The notes beneath the pieces were generated by a model. It was not told the origin of the DNA, ran no database searches, and worked only from the letters and a program-made list of their open reading frames with translations. Below are positions 8,760 to 15,801 of a stretch of 37,204 nt of DNA, piece by piece (position 1 is the first letter of the stretch; each line of letters opens with the position of its first letter). The stretch comes from Dehalococcoidia bacterium (GTDB taxonomy: Bacteria; Chloroflexota; Dehalococcoidia; DSTF01; WHTK01), in contig WHTK01000030.1 in the NCBI GenBank assembly GCA_009377745.1, positions 1-37,204 on the forward strand, written 5' to 3'. A program made the translations under genes and the position numbers.

Positions 8760-8788
8760 GTGAGGCCCCCGGCGAATGGGGGCCTCAC
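8760..8788 (+). terminator. Strong intrinsic hairpin after the CHRD gene
   Basis: Perfect 11-bp stem: GTGAGGCCCCC (8760-8770) pairs with GGGGGCCTCAC (8778-8788), with a 7-nt loop, followed by CCTTTAT and preceded by ACAAAA. It separates the CHRD gene from the cupredoxin lipoprotein gene. Confidence 0.8.
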
Positions 8789-8810
8789 CCTTTATCCGAG
8801 GTAACTCAGC

Positions 8811-9329
8811 TTGAAGCTCATCCTGGCTGCCGCCGTCTTAGCCTGCCTGCTTATCGCCTGTGGTGGCGATGTGGCCGGCAGCGACGCCACACCTACACCA
8901 GGGAGGGCGGCTACAGCCCGGCCGGAGCTATCGCCGACACCCCAGCCTACCCCGGAACCCACACCAGAGCCGACTCCGGAACCAGAACCGACGCCCGAGC
9001 CACCGCAGCCCACTGTCGATGCGCCGCCGCCGCCTGCTCCTCCGCGTCCGAGTAACGTCACGCTGACGGTGCGCGCCGTCCTCATCGCCTTTCAGCCGGC
9101 CCGGCTGAGGGCGCCCGCGGGGGCCAGGGTGACGCTGGTGATGCAGAACGAGGACCGCAATGTGCCCCACGACATCGGCGTGCGGGTGCCGGGAGCGCCG
9201 ACTTCGTCCCAGTGCAGCGGGCCATGCTCCACATCGATAACGTTCACGGCGCCCGGGCCGGGGAGCTACCAGTTCTACTGCCCCGTGCATCCCACGGACA
9301 TGGTTGGGACCTTCGTCGTCACACCCTAG
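8811..9329 (+). CDS. Cupredoxin lipoprotein with Pro/Thr/Glu stalk
   Basis: 172-residue predicted lipoprotein, anchored outside the cytoplasmic membrane. The TTG start at 8811 gives a short basic N-terminus, hydrophobic core and lipobox ending at C17 (LLIAC); GAGGT lies 8 nt upstream. Residues about 40-80 form a stalk of PTPEP-type repeats. The C-terminal domain, about 83-172, is a blue-copper cupredoxin: VPHDIG supplies H120, and YCPVHPTDM supplies C157, H160 and M164, the full type-1 copper set. Two extra cysteines (C135, C139) could form a disulfide. Likely role: electron transfer at the cell surface. It follows the CHRD/cupredoxin-like gene, but a strong terminator lies between, so co-transcription is unlikely. 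Confidence 0.85.
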   Translation: MKLILAAAVLACLLIACGGDVAGSDATPTPGRAATARPELSPTPQPTPEPTPEPTPEPEPTPEPPQPTVDAPPPPAPPRPSNVTLTVRAVLIAFQPARLRAPAGARVTLVMQNEDRNVPHDIGVRVPGAPTSSQCSGPCSTSITFTAPGPGSYQFYCPVHPTDMVGTFVVTP

Positions 9330-9407
9330 CGCATAAGGCCCGGCGATAGACACTACGCCCCAATCCTATAGACAGGGTGCGATTGCACCTAATAAGTTGC
9401 CGCGTTC

Positions 9408-9424
9408 ACATGTTATTAACATGT
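9408..9424. promoter_or_regulatory. Perfect palindrome upstream of a promoter (candidate operator)
   Basis: ACATGTT (9408-9414) and AACATGT (9418-9424) form a perfect inverted repeat around ATT, just upstream of the -35 region of the promoter at 9452. The position suits a dimeric regulator. No regulator gene lies next to it, so the identity is unknown. Confidence 0.5.
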
Positions 9425-9451
9425 TCTACTGTTCTTTTGCCGATAAATAGG

Positions 9452-9457
9452 TATAAT
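9452..9457 (+). promoter_or_regulatory. Consensus -10 box for the small acidic gene
   Basis: TATAAT in an AT-rich stretch (9405-9480), with a poor -35 about 17 nt upstream. It lies 36 nt before the TTG start at 9494, which argues that the longer open frame from 9377 is not translated from its first ATG. Confidence 0.65.
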
Positions 9458-9493
9458 CAATGTGTAAGGACTATACGAAAGGAAAAGAGAAAG

Positions 9494-9715
9494 TTGTCAG
9501 TCTGGTTAGAGTCACTAGAAGAACGTGTAGAGGCCGCCATGCGAGAGGCCGAGGAGAGCGCTGAATACGCCCTCGATCGTCACGAGGCCGAGGAACTCGA
9601 AGAGGAGGACGCTGTGCCCCTGCGACGCCGCATCGCCACCGCGATGTTTTTCCTCGGCGCCAAGCTCGACCCGGAAGCCGCGCTCATGGCCTCCAACAAG
9701 GGAGAGGCAGCCTAG
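9494..9715 (+). CDS. Small acidic protein, unknown function
   Basis: 73 residues from a TTG at 9494. The open frame extends back to 9377, but that part contains the promoter, and GGAAAAGAG lies just before 9494, so I prefer the short form. The protein starts SVWLESLEERVEAAMREAEE, has a strongly acidic helix (EAEELEEEDA), then a basic patch RRRIA and a short hydrophobic stretch (TAMFFLGA). It is probably mostly helical and cytosolic or membrane-peripheral. I do not recognise a family. It has its own promoter, preceded by a palindrome, so it is probably regulated. Two hairpins follow it. Confidence 0.6.
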   Translation: MSVWLESLEERVEAAMREAEESAEYALDRHEAEELEEEDAVPLRRRIATAMFFLGAKLDPEAALMASNKGEAA

Positions 9716-9732
9716 CCTCCACAGCGAACCGA

Positions 9733-9778
9733 GGCATGACCGCCAGCGTCATGCCACCCGGGGTGCGATGCCCCGGGT
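9733..9778. terminator. Two back-to-back hairpins between convergent genes
   Basis: GGCATGAC (9733-9740)/GTCATGCC (9748-9755), then immediately ACCCGGGG (9756-9763)/CCCCGGGT (9771-9778). Both stems are 8 bp and perfect, with 7-nt loops and no spacer between the hairpins. They lie between the convergent genes ending at 9715 (+) and 9804 (-), so bidirectional termination is likely despite the lack of T-runs. Confidence 0.65.
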
Positions 9779-9803
9779 CACTCGCTGGGGGCCAAAGCTG
9801 CCC

Positions 9804-10850
9804 TCAGGACAGGTCTACCCAGCCACCCTCGGCGCCGGACCTGTACACCGCCTCCAGATAGCGCGCGTTCAATACGCCGTCCCAGAAGCTAAAGCTCGGC
9901 TCGGTTACTTCGCCGCGTAGCAGGCTGATGAACTCCTGCTCGATCAGCCAGGGGTTATCGTGCTCCGGCGGGATCGGCAGGGGCTGTAGCTTCTCATCGC
10001 CCTTGCGCGCGCCGAGGATGGTATCGCCGCGGCTCTGGTAGACCACGCTGCCGTCCTCGCCGTAGAGCTCGTAGCGGCTTTCAGCGAACCGGATCGCCGA
10101 GTTCATCACGTTCATCACGACCGCGCCGCCGGCTGTCTCCGAGATCACGCTGGTCTCCTCCGGGTAGGGCGCTTTGGCCAGCGGCCCGCCCTCGGTCTTC
10201 GGCCGCTCCGGCGTCCAGGTCGAGCGATGGGCGATGACGCGCGTCGCGGGGCCGGTCCAGGGCATCATCGTGTCGTAGGCCAGGCCGATGGAGCTGCCGT
10301 GATACGGCCCGTAAAGCTCCAGATCGTTACGGCCCACGGTCAGCGGCGTCTCCGCGTCGGCGAAGCTGGCGCTGAGGTTGAAGGCCATGACCTGGCGCAG
10401 CTTGCCGGTGTAGCCGGACTCGACCAGGTGCTGGACGAAGCGGCGGCCTTTGTAGAAAGGCCCCGGCGGGATCAGCATCGTCAGGATGCCGCGGTCTTTT
10501 GCCGCCTCCGCCGCGTCGTGCATGGCGAGAGCGTCCTCCGGCGTCGGCGCGATGCGTGTCTGGCAGAGGACGTGCTTGCCGGCGGCCAGCGCGGCGAGGG
10601 TGATCTCGCGGTGGACGTTGGGCGGCGTGCCGATCAGCACCGCGTCGATGTCCTTGCGTTCGATGATCCGCCGCCAGTCGTCCAGGGCCTCCGGGATGCC
10701 AAACTGGTCCGTTACGGCCTTGGCGCTGGCGACACTGCGGTTGGCGACCGCGACCACCTCGACGTCCGGCAGCTTTTGGAAGCCGGGAATGTGACGGCTC
10801 TTGGAGTAACCACCGGCCCCGATGATGCCGATGCGGATTTTGTCTGCCAT
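9804..10850 (-). CDS. Gfo/Idh/MocA-family NAD(P)-dependent oxidoreductase
   Basis: 348 residues; start ATG 10850-10848 with GGAG 7-10 nt upstream (the frame is open further, to 11063, but that part overlaps the opposite-strand zinc-ribbon gene). N-terminal Rossmann fold with IGIIGAGGYSKSRHIPGF, then IGTPPNVH and a C-terminal alpha/beta substrate domain with YGPYHGSSIGLAYDTMM and an EDGSVVYQSRGD segment. Family members oxidise or reduce sugars, inositols or related polyols. The usual EKP motif after GKHVLC is replaced by QTR here, so the lysine often involved in catalysis is missing; this marks a divergent subfamily or a different reaction. Single-gene unit, substrate unknown. Confidence 0.85.
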   Translation of the reverse strand: MADKIRIGIIGAGGYSKSRHIPGFQKLPDVEVVAVANRSVASAKAVTDQFGIPEALDDWRRIIERKDIDAVLIGTPPNVHREITLAALAAGKHVLCQTRIAPTPEDALAMHDAAEAAKDRGILTMLIPPGPFYKGRRFVQHLVESGYTGKLRQVMAFNLSASFADAETPLTVGRNDLELYGPYHGSSIGLAYDTMMPWTGPATRVIAHRSTWTPERPKTEGGPLAKAPYPEETSVISETAGGAVVMNVMNSAIRFAESRYELYGEDGSVVYQSRGDTILGARKGDEKLQPLPIPPEHDNPWLIEQEFISLLRGEVTEPSFSFWDGVLNARYLEAVYRSGAEGGWVDLS

Positions 10851-10981
10851 GACGGATCTCCAGTCGTAGAAATGCAGAGCGAGATAGAGACTGCGCGAGT
10901 ATAGTCGAAGTGGCGGGCGACAAGTAACCAACAAGTAACAAGAAGTTGACACGGGCAGCGCTGGTGCACAGGGTCTGACGC

Positions 10982-10987
10982 TATACT
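10982..10987 (+). promoter_or_regulatory. -10 element for the zinc-ribbon gene, leaderless
   Basis: TATACT ends 9 nt before the ATG at 10997 and no ribosome-binding site is seen. A TTGACA lies at 10946-10951, but its 30-nt spacing is too long for it to be the partner -35. Confidence 0.5.
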
Positions 10988-10996
10988 GGCTGACAA

Positions 10997-11173
10997 ATGA
11001 CTTCTCCTCAGCCCATCCGCCAACCCGACAAGAAGCGCGAAGTCCGCCTAGGCGACCAGGCATGCCCCCGCTGCCACGAGAGTTTCACGGTCAGCTACTG
11101 GTCCGGCGATACCCTGATCCAGGCCCGCTGCCTCAGCTGCGAGCTGAAGTGGCCGCTGCCCAACGTCGTCTGA
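10997..11173 (+). CDS. Small zinc-ribbon protein
   Basis: 58 residues. It carries two CxxC pairs, CPRCHESF and RCLSCELKW, about 20 residues apart: a zinc ribbon of the kind found in many small nucleic-acid-binding or scaffold proteins. Function unknown. The ATG lies 9 nt after a TATACT box. The last 22 nt of the gene, including the stop codon, are part of a 26-bp sequence that recurs perfectly at 11859-11884, so its 3' end appears to be the site where the next gene segment was inserted. Confidence 0.7.
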   Translation: MTSPQPIRQPDKKREVRLGDQACPRCHESFTVSYWSGDTLIQARCLSCELKWPLPNVV

Positions 11174-11177
11174 ATCC
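11152..11177 (+). repeat. 26-bp direct repeat, left copy (att-like)
   Basis: Covers the last codons and stop of the zinc-ribbon gene plus four bases. It is identical over 26 of 26 bases to 11859-11884, and the flanking bases differ at both ends. The offset is 707 bp. Confidence 0.9.
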
Positions 11178-11190
11178 AGTCACGAGTCCA

Positions 11191-11220
11191 TTGTTAAGGC
11201 GGTAGTCGCTAGCGTACTAT
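11191..11220 (+). promoter_or_regulatory. Promoter of the cassette gene
   Basis: TTGTTA (11191-11196), an 18-nt spacer and TACTAT (11215-11220), with the ATG 9 nt later at 11230. There is no ribosome-binding site, so the transcript is probably leaderless. The promoter lies inside the repeat-bounded segment and would travel with the gene. Confidence 0.6.
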
Positions 11221-11229
11221 CGGCTCACG

Positions 11230-11847
11230 ATGCGGAATTTCCTTGCGGGCGTAGCGGCCATGGCTCTTGTGATTGGAGCATTGGGAGCCGCTTATGCCCT
11301 TGGCAGCAGTGGTGGCATGGATGAATCCCGAGTGGCTATGGCCACCATATCGGAGGCAACCCCGACTGGCATCCCTTCTCCCTCTACGTCCATGCCTAGC
11401 CCTGAGACGCCAATACCTCCTCCACCCACATCCGAGCCGGTAATCCAGCTCTTCGATAGGACGACCTGCGCAGAGATACGAGGAACAGATTACAGAAGCG
11501 ATTCGGAGCGTCTGTGGTTCGTTGTCAACTGTCGAGTGATGCCAGCTCCCGAACCCCAGCCGGAAGCCTTTCAGCTAGAGCCGGAAGTGTGGTGTCCGCT
11601 TGGCATGCTGCCCAGACTGGCCACGCTGGATCGTACTCGCGAGGCCTCTCGTTATTACACGTACTCGTGCGACACTCCTGGTGTGTATTCAGCAAGTTGT
11701 GCGTTCGCGGGTCTGGCTGGCTTTGGCCTCTGTTCTGTGGGAGCGGCAAACGGTACTTATCTGTCGTGCTCTCATTTGGGATATGCGGACTGGACGTGTC
11801 AGGCCACCCTGCGGCCCGCTCCAACCCCTGGCGTTCTCGGCCCTTAG
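11230..11847 (+). CDS. Exported cysteine-rich protein of unknown function
   Basis: 205 residues. An N-terminal membrane or signal segment (FLAGVAAMALVIGALGAAYA, about 4-23) is followed by a Ser/Pro/Thr linker (about 44-70) and a compact domain about 70-200 with at least eight cysteines (for example TTCAEI, VVNCRV, VWCPLG, YSCD, SASCAF, LSCSHLG, WTCQA), suggesting disulfides outside the cytoplasm. I do not recognise the domain. Codon and base use are less GC-rich than the neighbours, and the gene lies inside a segment bounded by a perfect 26-bp direct repeat, so recent acquisition is likely. It shares its layout (N-terminal helix, proline-rich linker, unknown domain) with the exported protein at 34212-34946. 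Confidence 0.75.
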   Translation: MRNFLAGVAAMALVIGALGAAYALGSSGGMDESRVAMATISEATPTGIPSPSTSMPSPETPIPPPPTSEPVIQLFDRTTCAEIRGTDYRSDSERLWFVVNCRVMPAPEPQPEAFQLEPEVWCPLGMLPRLATLDRTREASRYYTYSCDTPGVYSASCAFAGLAGFGLCSVGAANGTYLSCSHLGYADWTCQATLRPAPTPGVLGP

Positions 11848-11858
11848 GAGGGTAGGTT

Positions 11859-11884
11859 GCCGCTGCCCAACGTCGTCTGAATCC
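11859..11884 (+). repeat. 26-bp direct repeat, right copy (att-like)
   Basis: Second perfect copy of 11152-11177, lying 12 nt after the stop of the cassette gene and just before the promoter of the DUF1800 operon. Confidence 0.9.
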
Positions 11885-11892
11885 GTAAAAGC

Positions 11893-11922
11893 TTTACACT
11901 CGTTTAATTGGTAGCCGATAAC
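11893..11922 (+). promoter_or_regulatory. Candidate promoter of the DUF1800 operon
   Basis: TTTACA (11893-11898), an 18-nt spacer and GATAAC (11917-11922), about 80 nt before the ATG at 12002. Confidence 0.4.
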
Positions 11923-12001
11923 CCCGCAACCTATGCCGGCGATGTTACTGGCGAATAGGACCGTTGGGTCTTTCTGCAACATTGGCGCGGGAGGCACCGC
12001 G

Positions 12002-13534
12002 ATGAAGCCAGACGATCGCAGCGTTGAACTGCCAGCACAGCGCCGGTTGTCGCGCCGGGCTCTGCTGGGCGGCACGCTGGCCGCGGGCTCCGTCGCCGTC
12101 GCCTCCGCCGCCCTCGGCGACAAGCTCAATCTCCTCGGCTCCAGCTTGGACGCCACTACCGAAGCCGATGCCACGGCGATCCAGCAGGAAAGCGTCCGCA
12201 TCAGCCATCTTCTGCGTCGCGCCGGCTTCGGCCTGACGCGCGAGGAGCACGATCGCTACCAGTCGATGGGGCTCGAAGCCACCATCGACGAACTGATCAA
12301 CTTTACCGGCGTCGACGACTCAGCAGCCGACCGCCTCGCCAACCTCGTCCCCATCGACCCCCGCAACCGCGCCAGCCCCACGGCCTGGTGGCTAACACGC
12401 ATCGCCAACACCCGCAGGCCTCTACAGGAGAAGATGACCCTCTTCTGGAGCGGCCTCCTCACCAGTCAGATCAGCGTCGTCCGCGACCCGGTGGCGATGG
12501 TGGCCCAGAACGAGTTGTTCCGCGCCCACGCCCTCGATAGCTTCGGGACCATGCTGCGGGCCGTGACCATGGACTCGGCCATGATGGTCTACCTCGATAT
12601 GGACGGCAGCCAGCGCAGCGCCGCAAACGAGAACTACGCCCGCGAGTTGATGGAGCTCTTCGCCCTCGGCGTCGGCAACTACAGCGAGGAGGACGTCCGT
12701 GAGGGCGCGCGCGCGTTCACGGGCTGGCGGGTGCCGCGCAACCGCCTGGAGCAGAACGCCTTCGCGCTGCAGGAACCGATCTTCCTGCCAAACCAGTTTG
12801 ATAACGGCGTCAAGACCTTCTTGGGCCGGCGCGGCAACTTCCGTCCCGACGACATCATCGAGATCGTCCTGGAGCAGCCGGCCGCCGCCGCATACATCAC
12901 CAGCCGGCTCTTCTCATTCTTCATCTACCCCGACCCGGACGAGGACGACCTCGCGCCCTTTGCCGCCGTCTACAACGAGACCGGCGGCAGCATCCGCGCC
13001 GTGGTCGAAGCAATGCTGCGCTCCGATGTCTTCTACTCCGCGAAGGCTTACCGCGCGATGGTCAAAAGCCCTCTGGAGTACGCCATCGCCGCGATCAAGG
13101 CTCTGGGGGCGCAGGAGAACGTCGTCGCACTGCTGGCGCAGCGTGGCGGGGCCCGCGGCGGCGGCGTCCTGGGCAACATGGGGCAGGCGCCCTTCGAGCC
13201 GCCCAACGTGGCAGGCTGGCCCGGCGGCGAGTCCTGGCTCAACAGCGCGACGATTTTCGCCCGCCTCAACCTGCTCAACGCCCTCACCGGCGGCGGCGCT
13301 CAAGGCCGCAACCGGCGCGACCAGCAGGCCCAGCAGCTGGCCGGTATGCGACTCGGCAGCCCGGCGGAGGCGATCGCTTACTACCTGCCCTTCCTCCTGG
13401 ACGACAACCTGCCGGCAGACGGGCGCCAGGTGCTGATCGACTACGGTGGTGGCGCTGAGTCGCAGCTGCTGCCGGAGCAGTTACGCGGGCTGGTCTATCT
13501 GATCCTGGGCTCGCCCCAGTTCCATCTCGCCTAG
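12002..13534 (+). CDS. Tat-exported DUF1800 family protein
   Basis: 510 residues from the ATG at 12002, chosen because GGGAGG lies 7 nt upstream (the frame is open from 11933). The N-terminus has a Tat-type signal, LSRRALLGGTLAAGS. DUF1800 marks: HLLRRAGFGLTREEHDRYQ, RRPLQEKMTLFWSGLL, and NENYARELMELFALG followed by ARAFTGWR. The family is widespread in Planctomycetota, Bacteroidota and Chloroflexota; its biochemical role is not settled, and it is nearly always paired with a DUF1501 gene. That gene follows here after 9 nt, so the two are probably co-translated and act together outside the membrane. Confidence 0.9.
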   Translation: MKPDDRSVELPAQRRLSRRALLGGTLAAGSVAVASAALGDKLNLLGSSLDATTEADATAIQQESVRISHLLRRAGFGLTREEHDRYQSMGLEATIDELINFTGVDDSAADRLANLVPIDPRNRASPTAWWLTRIANTRRPLQEKMTLFWSGLLTSQISVVRDPVAMVAQNELFRAHALDSFGTMLRAVTMDSAMMVYLDMDGSQRSAANENYARELMELFALGVGNYSEEDVREGARAFTGWRVPRNRLEQNAFALQEPIFLPNQFDNGVKTFLGRRGNFRPDDIIEIVLEQPAAAAYITSRLFSFFIYPDPDEDDLAPFAAVYNETGGSIRAVVEAMLRSDVFYSAKAYRAMVKSPLEYAIAAIKALGAQENVVALLAQRGGARGGGVLGNMGQAPFEPPNVAGWPGGESWLNSATIFARLNLLNALTGGGAQGRNRRDQQAQQLAGMRLGSPAEAIAYYLPFLLDDNLPADGRQVLIDYGGGAESQLLPEQLRGLVYLILGSPQFHLA

Positions 13535-13543
13535 GAGGACGCC

Positions 13544-14798
13544 ATGATCAGCCGCCGCGACTTCCTCAAACAAAGCCTCGCCGTCGTCTCCCTGGGCGTG
13601 AGCGTCCCGACCGTGTTCAGCAAGGCCGTCGTCGCCTCCGCGGAGGAGAAGAGCGACGCTTCGGTCTCCGGCAAGACGCTGGTCATCGTCCAGCTCGCCG
13701 GCGGCATTGATGGCCTTAACGTCCTCATTCCCTACAAGGAGGGCGCTTATCGCAGCCAGCGGCCGTCACTGGCCATCCCGGAGCAGGAGATGCTGATCGT
13801 CAACGACCGCATCGCCTTCCATCCCTCAATGGGCCCGCTTAAGGAGCTATTCGACGGCGGCAAGATGGCCGTGATCGAGGGCGTGGGCTATCCCAACCCG
13901 GACTTCTCCCACTTCAACTCGATGGACATCTGGCAGAGCGCCGACCCCGGCCGCAAGGCGCGCGAAGGTTGGCTCGGCCGCTACTTCGAGGGCCTGACGG
14001 ACGCCGAGGGCCATCCACTGGCCGGCCTCAACGTCGGACGGCGGCTGCCCGCTGCCTTCCGCTCCGACACATCCATCATCACCTCCATGGACAGCCTCGA
14101 GACCTACGGCCTGCAACCCGCCCTCAACGACGCAAACCCGGAAGCGCGCCAGGCCAGCCTGCTGCGCCTCTACGACGTCTACAAGCCCCGTAACGCGAGC
14201 TTTTGGCGCGCTCCTGGACACAACCCTCGATCAGGCAAACCAGAGCGCTGTCGACCTCAAGGCGGCGCATGCTGCTTATCAGTCTTCGGCGGCGTATCCG
14301 GATACATCGTTGGCCAGCGGGCTGCAGCTGCTGGCGGAGCTGATCGATTCCGGCGGCGCGGCGGGCAAGACGCCGCTGCGCGTTGGCCACGTAATGATCG
14401 GAGGATTCGATACTCACACGCAGCAGCCCGGCAATCTGGCGCGCCTGCTGACCGAGACCAGTGAGGCGATCCACGCCTTCTGGCAGGATATCGAGGCCCA
14501 CGGCCACGCCGATGACGTCCTTGTCATGACCTGGTCCGAGTTCGGCCGCAGAGTGTCTGAGAACGCCCAGCTGGGTACCGATCACGGGGCGGCGGGACCG
14601 ATGTTCCTCTTTGGCAATACGATCAAGGGTGGCTTCCACGGGGAGCCGCCCAGCCTCTCACTGCTGGACAACGGCAATCTGGGCTACACGACGGACTTCC
14701 GCTCTGTCTACGCCACTATCCTCGAACGCTGGCTGGATGCCCCTGCCGACGACGTGCTCGGCGCCCGCTTCGACCCGATCAACATCTTCGTGGCCTGA
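13544..14798 (+). CDS. Tat-exported DUF1501 family protein, frame broken at 14201
   Basis: About 417 residues if one base is removed. The N-terminus SRRDFLKQSLAVVSLG is a textbook Tat signal; AGGAGG lies upstream of the ATG. DUF1501 marks before the break: IVQLAGGIDGLNVLIPY and VGYPNPDFSHFNSMDIW; after it: VGHVMIGGFDTHTQQPGN, VMTWSEFGRRVSEN, TDHGAAGPMFLFG. The family is related to the alkaline phosphatase/sulfatase superfamily. The frame changes at a run of four T (14201-14204). With three T the protein reads NASFGALLDTTLDQANQSAV without interruption, and coding quality is good on both sides. So this is a sequencing error, a very recent mutation or, less likely, a programmed slip. Partner of the DUF1800 gene. 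Confidence 0.85.
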
Positions 14799-14800
14799 TC

Positions 14801-15025
14801 ATGAAGCTACGCAAGCAAACTCCGGCAAAGGCGCTCATACTGGCCGCGACGATCGGCCTGCTCGCCGCCCTCTTCGGCCTCATCCGTTCCGCGCCGCGGA
14901 TTGAGGCCGAGTCCACGCCTTCATCCGAGGGTTCTGCAGTGAACTACGACCGCTTCTTCGCGCCCAGCGCCGGCAGCGCGCCATCACCGGCGACCGCACC
15001 GCACACGCGCACTCAAGCCAGTTGA
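14801..15025 (+). CDS. Small single-pass membrane protein, unknown
   Basis: 74 residues, ATG 2 nt after the DUF1501 stop. A basic start (MKLRKQTPAK) and one hydrophobic segment (about 10-28, LILAATIGLLAALFGLI) are followed by a Ser/Pro/Ala-rich tail that should lie outside the membrane and has no domain I recognise. Position between the DUF1501 gene and a haem-type membrane protein suggests an accessory or anchoring subunit; this is inference from layout only. Confidence 0.6.
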   Translation: MKLRKQTPAKALILAATIGLLAALFGLIRSAPRIEAESTPSSEGSAVNYDRFFAPSAGSAPSPATAPHTRTQAS

Positions 15026-15090
15026 GGACTTTGTGCAGAGAGCCCGAAGCGTGAAGCAGGGACGAGGCTTGGTCAGAGCACGTACGGGGC

Positions 15091-15675
15091 ATGAATGAAA
15101 TCGACCACACCTACTGGTATCTGACGCGGGCCTCCGGCTTCGTCGCCTATTTGCTGCTCTTCCTTTCCGTGAGCCTCGGTCTGAGCATGACGGGCGATGT
15201 CGTCGAACGCTGGCTGCGCCGCCACCGCCTCTACGACTTCCACCGCTTCCTGTCGCTACTGACGCTGGGCGTCGTCGTCTTCCACACGCTGATCGTCCTG
15301 CCGGACGCCTTCATCGGTTTCTCAGTGGGCGAGTTGCTCTTACCATTCGCGTCGCCATACCGGCCGGAATACATGGCGCTGGGCGTCTTTGCGCTCTACC
15401 TGACGGGCTTCATCGTCGCCAGCTTCTATCTGCGCCACCTGATCGGCTATCAGATCTGGCGCTGGCTGCACTACGCGACATTCGTGGCCTTTGCTATGGC
15501 TCTGGTCCACGGCATCGGCGCCGGGACGGACACGGAGGCGGCGTGGGCCCAGTATCTCTATGCCTCGACGGGCCTGATAGCGTTCAACCTGCTGATCTAC
15601 CGGGCGCTCAAAGGCTCCGCCAGGGGCATCCGGCACGAGGCCGATCAGCGCCCTCGTGAGCCTAATCGAATCTAA
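15091..15675 (+). CDS. Ferric reductase-like transmembrane haem protein
   Basis: 194 residues with about five hydrophobic segments. Paired histidines in two helices (YDFHRFLSLLTLGVVVFHTL and RWLHYATFVAFAMALVHGIG) match the bis-haem b arrangement of the ferric reductase-like/MsrQ (YedZ) membrane domain. There is no FAD/NAD(P)H domain, so it would need a partner for electrons. Likely role: moving electrons across the membrane to an acceptor outside. It ends the run of genes starting with DUF1800, all on one strand with short gaps, which hints that the exported DUF1800/DUF1501 proteins may be linked to redox work. No clear ribosome-binding site precedes the ATG. Confidence 0.75.
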   Translation: MNEIDHTYWYLTRASGFVAYLLLFLSVSLGLSMTGDVVERWLRRHRLYDFHRFLSLLTLGVVVFHTLIVLPDAFIGFSVGELLLPFASPYRPEYMALGVFALYLTGFIVASFYLRHLIGYQIWRWLHYATFVAFAMALVHGIGAGTDTEAAWAQYLYASTGLIAFNLLIYRALKGSARGIRHEADQRPREPNRI

Positions 15676-15801
15676 AGTTACCGATCGGGCCGTGGCGGGC
15701 GTTAATAGAGATGAGAGTCCTTTGACAGGGCTTTGACTGAAAGACTTCACTGCCTGAGTATGTTCTTACATTAGGCTTGGTCGCGACCTCGCCCGCTACC
15801 T

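Larger units (their letters stand above)
11178..11858 (+). mobile_element. 681-bp segment bounded by a 26-bp direct repeat, carrying one gene
   Basis: The segment between the two perfect repeat copies holds its own promoter and a single exported-protein gene at lower GC (about 50% in sampled lines versus about 65% around it). It contains no transposase or integrase and I see no terminal inverted repeats. Restoration of the zinc-ribbon 3' end at the right junction resembles integration at a gene's 3' end. The mechanism is inference. Confidence 0.5.

Noticed and set aside
9377..9493. Longer N-terminus for the small acidic protein
   Set aside because: This stretch contains the palindrome and the TATAAT promoter, and a ribosome-binding site fits the TTG at 9494.
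10851..11063. N-terminal extension of the Gfo/Idh/MocA protein
   Set aside because: It has no family match, overlaps the zinc-ribbon gene on the other strand, and a good ribosome-binding site precedes the ATG at 10850.
15722..15771. Promoter for glgP
   Set aside because: TTGACA and TTGACT are present, but the nearest -10-like boxes (TATGTT, TACATT) are at poor spacing, so I did not call it.
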